DNA of 64,000 nucleotides from Rhodococcoides kyotonense. Its GTDB lineage: Bacteria > Actinomycetota > Actinomycetes > Mycobacteriales > Mycobacteriaceae. Made by a program: the position numbers and the translations under genes. This document shows, in pieces, positions 51,837 to 61,394 of the stretch (positions are counted from its first letter, which is position 1; each line of letters begins with the position of its first letter). A model generated the notes under the pieces. It did no database searches. It was not told the DNA's origin and saw only the letters and a program-made list of their open reading frames with translations. The stretch lies in NCBI RefSeq assembly GCF_900188125.1, contig NZ_FZOW01000018.1, positions 39,697-103,696 on the forward strand, read 5' to 3'.

Positions 51837-53087
51837 ATGTCGCTGACGGGTATTGCGGCACGGGTGAACAGACTCGACCCGATCACCACTTCCACCGACG
51901 TCCCGACCTTCGACGTACTGGTCATCGGGGGTGGAAATGCGGGTATCAGCACCGCAGCGCGGTTGCTTCGGACGGGAGTGAGTACCAACGTCGCGGTCGT
52001 CGAACCGCAACAGGTGCATACCTATCGGCCTCTTCTGTCCTACGTGGGCGCGGGCCAGGCCAGTTTGAACGACGCACAACGCACTCAGCGATCCGTCGTT
52101 CCGAAAGGCTGCACTTGGATCGAAGACTCGGTCACGGCAATCGATGCGCCGCGCAATACCGTCACCTGCGCGTCCGGTCGAACGTTCCGCTATCGGGATC
52201 TGGTCCTCGGAACCGGTTTGGTCCCCGACTACGACGCCTTGCCCGGAATTCCGGAAGCGATCGACTCGCCTGGAGTGAGTAGCAACTATCTCGACAGGGC
52301 CGACAAGACTTGGGAACTCACGCGCGACTTGGCCTATGGGCGTGCGGTGTTCACCGTGCCGAGGCCACCGGTCAGCTGCACAGGCACGACGCTGAAACCG
52401 CTGTTTCTCGCCGCAGCACACTGGGAGCGTGTCGGTCGGTTGTCCGGAATCGACATCACGTTGATCGTGGATCGCCCTCGATTGCTCGGCGTGTCCAAGC
52501 TGGACGAGTTGCTGCTGAGTCGATTGCGAGAACTGGGAGTTCACGTGCACTTCGACACGAAAGTCGTCGCGCTGAATCCCGCATCCCGACGCATCGAGAT
52601 CGACGGCGCCGGTGCAGCCGCGAGCTCCGTCGACTACGACTTCCTCCATCTTGTACCGCCGTTCCGAGGACCGAAGTGGTTGACGGAGTCGAAGCTGACC
52701 GGAAACGAGTCGCATGGTCTCGTCGACATCGACCCGCACACGTTCCAGCATCGCGCACACCATGACGTGTGGGCTGTCGGAGACGGCGCCGCTGTGGACA
52801 CCGATCCTTCGGGAGGTGCTCTGCGCACACAGGTTTCGCTCCTTGTGGACAACATCGCGGCCACGAGAGAGGGAACGCCGACGTCAGCGTACGACGGGCA
52901 CACGGTCGCGCCCGTTCCGATCGATGCTCGTCATCTCGTCGCTGCGGAATTCGATCGCACCGGAAAGATCGCATCGTCACTGCCCTCGTTTCTCGATCCG
53001 TTGAAACCGCGTCGGACTGCTTGGGCCTTCGACAGATACGCACTCCCACAGATCTATTGGCACTCGATCCTCGACGGCCGCGTCTGA
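51837..53087 (+). CDS. Sulfide:quinone reductase-like flavoprotein
   Basis: A 416-residue pyridine-nucleotide-disulfide-fold flavoprotein resembling sulfide:quinone oxidoreductases. FDVLVIGGGNAGISTAARLL binds FAD, LVLGTGLVPDYDALPGIPEA and HDVWAVGDGAAVDTDPSGG are the later flavin motifs. One redox cysteine is visible in RPPVSCTGTTLKPLFLA, but I see no second cysteine in the C-terminal half where classical SQR has one, so it may belong to a divergent type or use another electron donor. It precedes an NDH-2 gene by 29 bases; both would feed electrons into the quinone pool. Confidence 0.85.
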   Translation: MSLTGIAARVNRLDPITTSTDVPTFDVLVIGGGNAGISTAARLLRTGVSTNVAVVEPQQVHTYRPLLSYVGAGQASLNDAQRTQRSVVPKGCTWIEDSVTAIDAPRNTVTCASGRTFRYRDLVLGTGLVPDYDALPGIPEAIDSPGVSSNYLDRADKTWELTRDLAYGRAVFTVPRPPVSCTGTTLKPLFLAAAHWERVGRLSGIDITLIVDRPRLLGVSKLDELLLSRLRELGVHVHFDTKVVALNPASRRIEIDGAGAAASSVDYDFLHLVPPFRGPKWLTESKLTGNESHGLVDIDPHTFQHRAHHDVWAVGDGAAVDTDPSGGALRTQVSLLVDNIAATREGTPTSAYDGHTVAPVPIDARHLVAAEFDRTGKIASSLPSFLDPLKPRRTAWAFDRYALPQIYWHSILDGRV

Positions 53088-53116
53088 CATGTGTTCCGCA
53101 ACGAAGGGATCAGTTC

Positions 53117-54433
53117 ATGACCGCACCCGGCAGGCCCCACGTCCTGATCATCGGTGGAGGCTTCGGTGGGCTGTATGCCGCACGACGACTGCGCCACAGC
53201 GATGTGGCCGTCACCGTGCTGGAACGGGGAACGAGCCACGTGTTCCAACCGTTGCTCTACCAGTGCGCGACGGGCCTTGTGTCGGAAGGATCGATTGCGA
53301 GTCCGCTGCGACATCTGTTGCGGCATCAGGACAATGCGCACGTCGCACTCGGTGAGGCAGCCGACATCGATGCCGAGAACCGCATCGTCACGGCCAGCCG
53401 ATTCGATGGATCGACATACGAATTGAAGTACGACTTCCTCGTCGTGGCTGCCGGAATGCGGCAGGCGTATCACGGGCACGACGAATACATCCAACACGCG
53501 CCCGGGATGAAGACTCTCGACGACGCTCTGACCATAAGGCGCAAGTTGATCTCGGCGTTCGAGATGGCCGAGTCGTTGCCGACCGTGGAGGAACGCCGCC
53601 CGTGGTTGACGTTCGCGGTGGCCGGAGGCGGACCAACGGGAGTCGAATTGGCCGGGCAGATAAGGGAACTCGCGACACGTGCGCTCACCCACGAGTTCCG
53701 ATCCATCGATCCGGGCGAAGCACGCGTGCTGCTGTTCCACGGCGACGATCGGGTGCTGCCGTCGTTCGACCGCAAGCTCTCTGCGCGCGCCCAGAAGACT
53801 CTCGACATCGTCGGCGTCGAAACGCATCTGGGAGTTCACGTCACCGACGTCACCGCGACCGATGTGGAGACCACGACCAAGGCCGAACCCAAGACGGTCG
53901 AGCGCTACGACACGCACACGGTCCTGTGGACAGCCGGCGTCGAAGCCGTACCGTTCGCGCGGACGCTCGCGAAGAGCCTCGGCGTCGATCAGGACCGATC
54001 CGGCCGCATCACGGTCGGACCGGACCTGTCGGTCCCGGGGCATCCGAACGTGTGGGTCGTCGGCGACATGGCGTCGTCGAACGACCTACCCGGCGTCGCC
54101 GAGGTCGCGATGCAGGGTGGCCGTCACGTCGGATCGGTCATCGCCACTGCGCTCGAACATCCGGGTCGCGCCCGCGCGCCGTTCACGTACCGCGACCTCG
54201 GCAGCGCGGCCTACATCGCACGCGGGCATGCGCTCGTGCAGGCCGGGCCGCTGAGGATGTCCGGTTTCCTCGGATGGTTGTCGTGGGGGTTCATCCACAT
54301 CGCGTTCCTGTCGGGAGCCAGGAATCGCGTGGGCACACTGGTCAACTGGGCGGCCACACTCGCGACCAATTCGCGACGCGAACGGGCCATCACATTCGGT
54401 GACCCGGAAACTGCACGCAAACCGTACAGCTGA
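53117..54433 (+). CDS. ndh: Type II NADH dehydrogenase (NDH-2)
   Basis: A 438-residue single-subunit, non-proton-pumping NADH:quinone oxidoreductase. HVLIIGGGFGGLYAARRL binds FAD and FAVAGGGPTGVELAGQI binds NADH. HTVLWTAGVEAVPFA and NVWVVGDMASSNDLPGVAEVAMQGGRHVG carry the quinone-site AQ(M)G motif. The C-terminal LGWLSWGFIHIAFLSGARNR is the membrane-associating helix. The ATG has an AAGGGA site. It follows the SQR-like gene and ends four bases before the convergent dapA. Confidence 0.92.
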   Translation: MTAPGRPHVLIIGGGFGGLYAARRLRHSDVAVTVLERGTSHVFQPLLYQCATGLVSEGSIASPLRHLLRHQDNAHVALGEAADIDAENRIVTASRFDGSTYELKYDFLVVAAGMRQAYHGHDEYIQHAPGMKTLDDALTIRRKLISAFEMAESLPTVEERRPWLTFAVAGGGPTGVELAGQIRELATRALTHEFRSIDPGEARVLLFHGDDRVLPSFDRKLSARAQKTLDIVGVETHLGVHVTDVTATDVETTTKAEPKTVERYDTHTVLWTAGVEAVPFARTLAKSLGVDQDRSGRITVGPDLSVPGHPNVWVVGDMASSNDLPGVAEVAMQGGRHVGSVIATALEHPGRARAPFTYRDLGSAAYIARGHALVQAGPLRMSGFLGWLSWGFIHIAFLSGARNRVGTLVNWAATLATNSRRERAITFGDPETARKPYS

Positions 54434-54437
54434 GCCG

Positions 54438-55316
54438 TCAGTCCAGCAGTCCCGCGTTACGGAGCGCGGCACGAACGTCGGCGTGGTGCCATTCGTCGAG
54501 CTCGACGAGAGGAAGTCTGATTCCGCCGGGCATCAGTCCCATTTCGGCCAACGCCCACTTGACCGGAATAGGGTTGGGCTCGGCGAACAGAGCGCTGTGC
54601 AGGCCCGCAAGGATTGCGTCGATCTCCGACGCGGTGTCGGCGTCGCCCGCCAGGGCGGCGGCGCACATCTTCGCCATGGCGTCCGGTGCGACGTTCGCCG
54701 TGACCGAGATGTTGCCGTGGAATCCGGCGAGCATGCTGGCACGTGCTGTGCCGTCGTCGCCCGAGTAGAGACCGAAGTCCGGCAGTTCGAGCGCGACGAG
54801 ATCACGGACACGGTCCAGGTCGCCCGTCGCTTCCTTGATCCCGACGATGTTCGGCAGCTCCGCCAGCCGCGCCACCGTCGAGGGCAGCATGTCGCAGCCG
54901 GTGCGTGACGGCACGTTGTACAGGTACTGCGGCAGATCGACGGCCTCACCGATGGCCTTGAAGTGCCGGTACAGGCCCTCCTGGGGAGGCTTGATGTAGT
55001 ACGGCGTGACGAGCAGGGCGCCGTCGGCTCCTGCGGCCCGCGCCGACTCCGTCAGGTGAATCGCCTCGACGGTCGAATTGGCGCCGGTTCCAGCGATGAC
55101 CGGAATACGGCCTGCCACGACGTCGATGGTCCGCTTGATGACGTTCGTGTGCTCGGTCACGGACAGAGTCGACGATTCGCCCGACGTGCCCACCGACACG
55201 ATGGCCGAGGTGCCGCCGCTGATCTGTCGCTCGAGCAGGGAATCCAGCGACGGGTAGTCGACGTCGCCGCTGTCGTTCATGGGCGTGACGATCGCAACGA
55301 TGCTTCCGGTGATCAC
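54438..55316 (-). CDS. dapA: 4-hydroxy-tetrahydrodipicolinate synthase
   Basis: A 292-residue TIM-barrel enzyme that condenses pyruvate with aspartate semialdehyde in lysine and diaminopimelate synthesis. Starting from GTG at 55316 (GAGGAAGG upstream), the numbering matches E. coli DapA: Thr44 (SVGTSGES), Tyr133 (QYLYNVPSRTG) and the Schiff-base Lys161 (VGIKEATGD), with the same total length. A longer reading upstream would shift this, which supports the GTG start. The dapB and ftsK-type neighbours common elsewhere are absent. Confidence 0.94.
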   Translation of the reverse strand: MITGSIVAIVTPMNDSGDVDYPSLDSLLERQISGGTSAIVSVGTSGESSTLSVTEHTNVIKRTIDVVAGRIPVIAGTGANSTVEAIHLTESARAAGADGALLVTPYYIKPPQEGLYRHFKAIGEAVDLPQYLYNVPSRTGCDMLPSTVARLAELPNIVGIKEATGDLDRVRDLVALELPDFGLYSGDDGTARASMLAGFHGNISVTANVAPDAMAKMCAAALAGDADTASEIDAILAGLHSALFAEPNPIPVKWALAEMGLMPGGIRLPLVELDEWHHADVRAALRNAGLLD

Positions 55317-55418
55317 GGTGGGGCTGCCTTCCTCGGGTCGAGAGTTCGTCCCGAATCGTAGACGACACCCGACGCGCCGCGCTTCCACCGTCACGGCACC
55401 GCCACCGACTCGACACGG

Positions 55419-56033
55419 TCAGTTCAACCGCAGGGCACCGAACACCATGTCACGCAACAACAGTCGAGCATGTCTGGACGGGGCCTTCCCTGCGCTGTAG
55501 GGCGTCGAGTTGATCAACCCGAACACCGCGTGCGCCTTGGTTCGTGCGTCCGATTCTCCGAGTCCGGTGTCGGCGTCGCACAACGCCGACACCCACAACT
55601 CCACATACTCGCGCTGCATGCGACGCACGCTCCGGCGAGAGGCGTCGGGCAGGCTCTCGAGATCTCGATCTTGAATGCGGATCAACGCGGGCGATTCGAA
55701 CGCGAAGTCCAGATGAAAATCGATCAGATCCGACGTCGTGTCCGCCCCCGATGCACCCTCCTCGACGACCCTGCGTCCACCGTCGAGCAGATATTCCGAG
55801 ATCCCGACGAGCAGTTCGACGAGCACTGCTTCCTTTCCGGAGAAATGCCGGTAGACCGCCGGGCCGCTGATGCCCACCGCAGCGCCCAGATCTTCGAGAC
55901 GCACCGACGAGAAGCCGCGCTCCGCGAACAGTGAAGCAGCGGCCTGCAGCAGTTGCTGCCTGCGTTCGGCCTTCTTCTGGTCGCGGAGTGTCGCCGGTTT
56001 CTCCTCGAGCCTGTGGGTGGACTGCATCGTCAT
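55419..56033 (-). CDS. TetR-family regulator of the leucine/isovalerate operon
   Basis: A 204-residue TetR repressor. The DNA-binding part is AASLFAERGFSSVRLEDLGAAVGISGPAVYRHFSGKEAVLVELL (about residues 32-75), followed by a TetR ligand domain. It is divergent from the acyl-CoA carboxylase operon with 135 bases between them that contain repeated CAGTTA half-sites. The same arrangement exists at Rv2506 next to the accD1-accA1 genes in Mycobacterium tuberculosis. An acyl-CoA intermediate is the likely inducer. Confidence 0.9.
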   Translation of the reverse strand: MTMQSTHRLEEKPATLRDQKKAERRQQLLQAAASLFAERGFSSVRLEDLGAAVGISGPAVYRHFSGKEAVLVELLVGISEYLLDGGRRVVEEGASGADTTSDLIDFHLDFAFESPALIRIQDRDLESLPDASRRSVRRMQREYVELWVSALCDADTGLGESDARTKAHAVFGLINSTPYSAGKAPSRHARLLLRDMVFGALRLN

Positions 56034-56079
56034 GTTCTCGCCTTTCCACCGCGCCGGGTCGATCGAACTCTGGACATCT

Positions 56080-56126
56080 CAGTTAATCGTAGTTTACTAT
56101 CGCAATCAGTTACTTACAGTTAACTG
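56080..56126. promoter_or_regulatory. Repeated CAGTTA half-sites, candidate TetR operator
   Basis: CAGTTA occurs at 56080-56085, 56107-56112 and 56117-56122, the last forming the 10-base palindrome CAGTTAACTG (56117-56126). The sites lie in the AT-rich gap between the divergent TetR and carboxylase genes and fit binding by the TetR protein. Confidence 0.6.
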
Positions 56127-56168
56127 AAATCGGTTGTTCCGACAGACCACACCGAAGGCGCGCATCAC

Positions 56169-57746
56169 ATGGCTATCGACACCGCTGCCAACAGGGCAGA
56201 ACATGATCTGCTGACTTCCCAGCTCGCCGAGCGGCTCGCCCTCGCCGCGCTGGGCGGGAGCGAGAAGTCGCGCGAGCGCCACGTGGCCCGCGGCAAACTG
56301 CTTCCCCGGGACCGCGTCGACGAGCTCCTCGATCCCGGTAGCCCGTTCCTCGAGATCGCACCCCTCGCCGCCAACGGCCTGTACGACGACGAATGCCCCG
56401 GCGCAGGGATGATCGCTGGAATCGGCCGCGTCTCGGGACGCGAATGCGTCGTCGTCGCCAACGACGCGACAGTCAAGGGCGGCACCTACTACCCGATGAC
56501 GGTGAAGAAACACCTTCGGGCGCAAGAGATCGCGCTGCAGAACAACCTGCCGTGCATCTACCTCGTCGACTCCGGAGGCGCATTCCTCCCCCGACAGGAC
56601 GAGGTGTTCCCCGACCGGGATCACTTCGGCCGCATCTTCTACAACCAGGCGACGTTGAGCGCCAAGGGAATTGCTCAGATCGCCGCGGTCATGGGGTCGT
56701 GCACCGCGGGCGGCGCGTACGTTCCTGCGATGAGCGACGAGGCCGTCATCGTCCGCAATCAGGGCACCATCTTCCTCGGCGGGCCCCCACTGGTGAAGGC
56801 AGCGACCGGCGAGGTCGTCACCGCAGAGGAACTCGGCGGCGGCGACTTGCATTCGAAGACCTCCGGCGTCACCGACCATCTCGCCGACGACGACCGCGAT
56901 GCCTTACGCCGCGTCCGGAAGATCGTCTCCACTCTCGGGCCGCGCACGCCGAGGCCGTGGGATGTCGTGTCGACGCGGGAGCCGATCGCCGACCAGACAG
57001 AACTGTACGACGTCGTCCCCACCGACTCCAGAACCCCGTACGACGTCCGGGAAGTCATCACGCGTGTCGTCGATGCCGGCGAATTCGACGAGTTCAAAGC
57101 CGAATACGGCAAGACCCTCGTCACCGGATTCGCGCATGTTCACGGCCACCCCGTCGGGATCATCGCCAACAACGGTGTGCTGTTCGCCGAATCCGCCATG
57201 AAGGGAGCGCATTTCATCGAGCTGTGCGACAAGCGCAGCATCCCGCTCGTGTTTCTGCAGAACATCTCCGGCTTCATGGTCGGGCGCGACTACGAGGCGG
57301 GTGGCATCGCCAAGCACGGCGCGAAGATGGTCACCGCGGTTGCCTGCGCTCGTGTCCCCAAGATCACGATCGTGATCGGCGGTTCCTACGGCGCGGGCAA
57401 CTATTCGATGTGTGGGCGCGCCTACTCCCCGAGATTTCTGTTCATGTGGCCCAATGCGCGCATCTCCGTCATGGGCGGCGAGCAGGCCGCGTCGGTCCTC
57501 GCCACCGTCCGCGCCGAACAACTCGATGCAGCGGGCACACCGTGGTCGGACGACGACCAGGAATCGTTCAAGGCGCCGATCCGTGAACAATACGAGACAC
57601 AGGGCAACCCCTACTATTCGACGGCCCGGTTGTGGGACGACGGAATCATCGACCCTGCCGACACGAGAACCGTTCTCGGACTGGCACTGTCGGCGTGCGC
57701 CAATGCGCCACTCGAACCGGTTTCCTACGGCGTCTTCAGGATGTGA
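56169..57746 (+). CDS. accD1: Acyl-CoA carboxylase carboxyltransferase (methylcrotonyl-CoA type)
   Basis: A 525-residue carboxyltransferase subunit. The two crotonase-like halves are clear: KGGTYYPMTVKKHLRAQEIALQNNLPCIYLVDSGGAFLPRQDEVFPD and AMKGAHFIELCDKRSIPLVFLQNISGFMVGRDYEAGGIAKHGAKMV, with oxyanion-hole glycine pairs in each. Its neighbours and length match the beta subunit of 3-methylcrotonyl-CoA carboxylase (AccD1 of mycobacteria). It works with the biotin-carrying alpha subunit encoded eight bases downstream in leucine degradation. Confidence 0.94.
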   Translation: MAIDTAANRAEHDLLTSQLAERLALAALGGSEKSRERHVARGKLLPRDRVDELLDPGSPFLEIAPLAANGLYDDECPGAGMIAGIGRVSGRECVVVANDATVKGGTYYPMTVKKHLRAQEIALQNNLPCIYLVDSGGAFLPRQDEVFPDRDHFGRIFYNQATLSAKGIAQIAAVMGSCTAGGAYVPAMSDEAVIVRNQGTIFLGGPPLVKAATGEVVTAEELGGGDLHSKTSGVTDHLADDDRDALRRVRKIVSTLGPRTPRPWDVVSTREPIADQTELYDVVPTDSRTPYDVREVITRVVDAGEFDEFKAEYGKTLVTGFAHVHGHPVGIIANNGVLFAESAMKGAHFIELCDKRSIPLVFLQNISGFMVGRDYEAGGIAKHGAKMVTAVACARVPKITIVIGGSYGAGNYSMCGRAYSPRFLFMWPNARISVMGGEQAASVLATVRAEQLDAAGTPWSDDDQESFKAPIREQYETQGNPYYSTARLWDDGIIDPADTRTVLGLALSACANAPLEPVSYGVFRM

Positions 57747-57754
57747 GCAGACCA

Positions 57755-59749
57755 ATGACAACACCTATCGATACCGTCCTCGTCGCCAACCGCGGCGAAA
57801 TCGCAGTTCGAGTCGTGCGAACCCTGCGCCGCATGGGAATTCGATCCGTCGCCGTCTACAGCGACGCCGACGCCCATGCTCGCCACGTCACCGAAGCGGA
57901 CACGGCGGTGCGCATCGGACCTGCGACCGCACGTGACAGTTACCTCTCGATCCCCAAGGTGATCGATGCCGCGCGTCGCACCGGCGCGCAAGGCATCCAT
58001 CCCGGGTACGGATTCTTGTCCGAGAACGCCGAATTCGCAGCAGCATGCGACGCCGCGGGCATCGCCTTCCTCGGACCGTCCGCACGAGCGATCGAAGTGA
58101 TGGGCGACAAGATCACCGCAAAGGCCGCCGTCGGCGAATTCGGCGTGCCCGTCGTCCCCGGTATTTCACGGCCCGGCCTCACCGATGCCGATCTGATCGC
58201 CGGTGCCGACGACGTCGGATTCCCTGTTCTGGTGAAACCGTCTGCCGGCGGCGGCGGAAAAGGAATGCGCCTCGTCGAACGACGAGAGGACCTGCCCGCG
58301 GCACTTGCGAGTGCGCGTCGCGAGGCATCGTCCTCGTTCGGCGACGACACGCTGTTCCTGGAGCGATTCGTGTTGCGGCCCAGGCACATCGAAGTACAGA
58401 TCCTCGCCGACAAGCACGGCAACGTCGTCCACCTGGGCGAGCGCGAATGCAGCCTGCAGCGTCGGCACCAGAAAGTCATCGAGGAGGCCCCGTCACCGCT
58501 GCTCGACGCCGAGGCACGCGCGCGTATCGGCGAGGCCGCGTGCAACACCGCACGCAGTGTGGACTATTCGGGCGCCGGGACAGTCGAGTTCATCGTCTCC
58601 GCCGACAGCCCCGACGAGTTCTTCTTCATGGAGATGAACACTCGACTCCAGGTCGAGCACCCTGTCACCGAACTGGTCACCGGCCTCGATCTCGTCGAAT
58701 GGCAGGTCAGGATCGCGGCAGGAGAACGCCTGACACTGTCTCAGGACGACATCACGCTCACCGGTCACGCCATCGAGGCCCGCGTCTACGCCGAGGATCC
58801 TGCGCGCGGCTTCCTTCCGACCGGCGGCACCGTCGTCGGGCTGAGTGAACCGAGCGGCGACGGCATCCGCGTCGACTCCGGACTGCAGATCGGCACCGTG
58901 GTCGGCAGCAACTACGACCCGATGCTGTCCAAGGTCATCGGTTACGGCACAGATCGAGCCGCTGCCCTGCGCACGCTCGACCGCGCATTGTCCGACACCG
59001 CTGTTCTCGGCGTGGTCACCAACATCGAGTTCGCACGATTCCTGTTGGCCGACATCGATGTTCGCGCCGGCATTCTGGATACCGGTCTGTTGGACCGTCG
59101 AGTCGAGGACTTCGTCGCGGAAGGCGCGACGGATACCGCGCTCGTCGCAGCAGCATCGGTGTCGTGGCTGGCGACGTGGGACAGCAGCGGCGACGACATC
59201 TGGTCCACGCCCGGCGGTTGGCGGGTCGGCGCGCACGCCCCGTACACGGCCCGCTTCAAGGTCGGTGACCGTTCGGTGCACGTGGCGATCACGGGGACGC
59301 CGACGTCGGCGAAGGTCACCCTCGACGACCAGCCGCCCCTGGCCCTGACGGCGGAGACGGCCGCGGACACGGTCACCATCGTGCTCGACGGTCGTCGAGA
59401 CGCGATGCGGTTCGCGCACACCGCGACGGCGACGTGGATCGCCGGCCCGGAGGGGACGTGGGCGTTCCACCCGGTCGACGAACCGAGCGTCCGAGAAGCA
59501 GACGCGCACTCCGGCGACGCCGAAATCCTCAGTCCCATGCCCGGTTCGATCATCGCCGTCGCCGCGTCGAGCGGCGACACGGTCACTGCAGGTAGTGCCG
59601 TCGTCGTGGTCGAGGCGATGAAGATGGAACACACGCTGACCACACCGATCGACGGCACAGTGGAACTGGTGGTGTCCGTCGGCGATCAAGTTCGAGTCGA
59701 CCAGCTCTTGGCTCGTGTAGTCCCCACCGAAGAAGAGGATCAGTCATGA
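57755..59749 (+). CDS. accA1: Acyl-CoA carboxylase alpha subunit (biotin carboxylase and carrier)
   Basis: A 664-residue protein: biotin carboxylase domain (VLVANRGEIAVRVVRTLRRMG, ATP-grasp loop PSAGGGGKGMRLV, EMNTRLQVEHPVTE) over residues 1-450, a linker region, and a C-terminal biotinyl domain with biotin attached to Lys623 in EAMKMEH. It carboxylates biotin and delivers it to AccD1. The ATG at 57755 is eight bases after the accD1 stop. Its own stop overlaps the next start (ATGA). Confidence 0.95.
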   Translation: MTTPIDTVLVANRGEIAVRVVRTLRRMGIRSVAVYSDADAHARHVTEADTAVRIGPATARDSYLSIPKVIDAARRTGAQGIHPGYGFLSENAEFAAACDAAGIAFLGPSARAIEVMGDKITAKAAVGEFGVPVVPGISRPGLTDADLIAGADDVGFPVLVKPSAGGGGKGMRLVERREDLPAALASARREASSSFGDDTLFLERFVLRPRHIEVQILADKHGNVVHLGERECSLQRRHQKVIEEAPSPLLDAEARARIGEAACNTARSVDYSGAGTVEFIVSADSPDEFFFMEMNTRLQVEHPVTELVTGLDLVEWQVRIAAGERLTLSQDDITLTGHAIEARVYAEDPARGFLPTGGTVVGLSEPSGDGIRVDSGLQIGTVVGSNYDPMLSKVIGYGTDRAAALRTLDRALSDTAVLGVVTNIEFARFLLADIDVRAGILDTGLLDRRVEDFVAEGATDTALVAAASVSWLATWDSSGDDIWSTPGGWRVGAHAPYTARFKVGDRSVHVAITGTPTSAKVTLDDQPPLALTAETAADTVTIVLDGRRDAMRFAHTATATWIAGPEGTWAFHPVDEPSVREADAHSGDAEILSPMPGSIIAVAASSGDTVTAGSAVVVVEAMKMEHTLTTPIDGTVELVVSVGDQVRVDQLLARVVPTEEEDQS

Positions 59750-60912
59750 CCGATTACCTGTCGTCGGGCAATCTGCCCGACGAGTACCAGCAGCTGGCGA
59801 AGTCGGTTGCCGATTTCGCGCGCACGGTCGTCGCACCCGTGGCCGCGAAACACGATGCGGAGCACAGCTTTCCGTACGAGGTCGTGCAGGGCATGGCCGA
59901 CATGGGCCTGTTCGGGCTGCCGTTCCCCGAGGAGTTCGGCGGCATGGGCGGTGACTACTTCGCGCTGTGCCTGGCCCTCGAAGAACTCGGCAAGGTCGAT
60001 CAGAGTGTCGCGATGACGCTCGAAGCGGGCGTGTCCCTCGGTGCGATGCCGGTCTATCGGTTCGGCAACGACGCGCAGAAGCAGGAGTGGCTTCCGAAAC
60101 TGACCAGCGGACAAGCGCTTGCCGCGTTCGGCCTCACGGAGCCGGGCGCGGGAAGCGACGCAGGTGGCACGAAGACCACGGCCAAGCGTGACGGTGGCGA
60201 CTGGATCATCAACGGAAGCAAGCAGTTCATCACCAACTCAGGAACGTCGATCACCGAACTGGTCACCGTCACCGCCGTGACCGGGGTGGACGACGCAACC
60301 GGCCGCAAGCAGATCTCGTCGATCCTGGTGCCGACGAACACTCCAGGTTTCGTGGCCGAGCCCGCGTACAACAAGGTCGGGTGGAACGCGTCGGACACAC
60401 ATCCGTTGAGCTTCACCGACGTTCGGGTGCCGCAAGAGAACTTGCTGGGCGCGGAGGGCCGTGGCTACGCGAACTTCCTGCACATTCTCGACGAGGGCCG
60501 CATCGCGATCGCCGCGGTGTCGGTCGGTGCGGCGCAAGGATGCGTCGACGAGAGCGTCAAGTACGCGAAGGAACGTGAAGCGTTCGGCCAGCCGATCGCG
60601 AACAACCAGGCCATCTCGTTCAAGATCGCGCGGATGGAGGCCCGCGCGCACACTGCCCGTACCGCTTACTACGACGCGGCAGCTCTGATGTTGGCAGGCA
60701 AGCCGTTCAAGAAGGCGGCGTCGATAGCCAAGCTCGTGGCAAGCGAAGCCGCGATGGACAATGCACGTGATGCCACACAGATCCATGGCGGATACGGGTT
60801 CATGAACGAATACACGGTGGCGCGGCACTACCGCGACAGCAAGATTCTCGAGATCGGCGAAGGCACTACCGAGGTCCAGCTGATGCTGATCGCGCGAGGG
60901 TTGGGACTGTGA
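59746..60912 (+). CDS. Acyl-CoA dehydrogenase, isovaleryl-CoA type
   Basis: A 388-residue FAD-dependent acyl-CoA dehydrogenase. AAFGLTEPGAGSDAGGTKTTA and WIINGSKQFITNSG bind flavin and substrate; DATQIHGGYGFMNEYTVARHYRDSKILEIGEGTTEVQ is the C-terminal signature. Its position (FadE19 in M. tuberculosis) suggests oxidation of isovaleryl-CoA or another branched acyl-CoA before the carboxylase step. Overlaps of four bases join it to both neighbours. Confidence 0.92.
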   Translation: MTDYLSSGNLPDEYQQLAKSVADFARTVVAPVAAKHDAEHSFPYEVVQGMADMGLFGLPFPEEFGGMGGDYFALCLALEELGKVDQSVAMTLEAGVSLGAMPVYRFGNDAQKQEWLPKLTSGQALAAFGLTEPGAGSDAGGTKTTAKRDGGDWIINGSKQFITNSGTSITELVTVTAVTGVDDATGRKQISSILVPTNTPGFVAEPAYNKVGWNASDTHPLSFTDVRVPQENLLGAEGRGYANFLHILDEGRIAIAAVSVGAAQGCVDESVKYAKEREAFGQPIANNQAISFKIARMEARAHTARTAYYDAAALMLAGKPFKKAASIAKLVASEAAMDNARDATQIHGGYGFMNEYTVARHYRDSKILEIGEGTTEVQLMLIARGLGL

Positions 60913-61394
60913 GCGACAATCGAATTCGTCAGCGAGGGTTGTGGTTCGAGGAGATGGAGCTCGGCACCGTCTACGAGCACCGTCCCGGCCGGACCATCAC
61001 CGAGGCCGACAACACGCTGTTCACCACGCAGACCATGAACACCCAGGCCTTGCATCTCGACGCAGCCTTCGCTGCGACGACGAGCTTCGGTGAACGCCTG
61101 GTCAATTCGATGTTCACCGTGTCGACCCTGGTGGGCCTGTCGGTGGCACAGTTGACGCAGGGAACCATCGTCGCGAATCTCGGATTTTCCGAGGTGACGT
61201 TTCCGAAGCCTCTGTTCCATGGCGACACTCTGTATGCCGAGACACTGATCTCCGACAAACGCGAATCCAAGTCCCGTCCCGGTGAAGGCATCGTGACCTT
61301 CACGCACACCGGCCGCAATCAGCACGGCGACGTCGTCGCCATTGCCGTCCGAAAGACGTTGATACACCTGCGCCCTACGGAGGAGCCGTCGTGA
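60909..61394 (+). CDS. MaoC-like hydratase
   Basis: A 161-residue hot-dog-fold enzyme of the MaoC family, matching Rv2499c by position. The hydratase region is TEADNTLFTTQTMNTQALHLDAAFAATTSFGERLVNSMFTVSTLVGLSV, including an asparagine/histidine pair in place of the D/H pair of R-specific enoyl-CoA hydratases. It would hydrate an unsaturated CoA ester produced in the pathway. GTG start overlaps the preceding stop. Confidence 0.87.
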   Translation: MSDNRIRQRGLWFEEMELGTVYEHRPGRTITEADNTLFTTQTMNTQALHLDAAFAATTSFGERLVNSMFTVSTLVGLSVAQLTQGTIVANLGFSEVTFPKPLFHGDTLYAETLISDKRESKSRPGEGIVTFTHTGRNQHGDVVAIAVRKTLIHLRPTEEPS

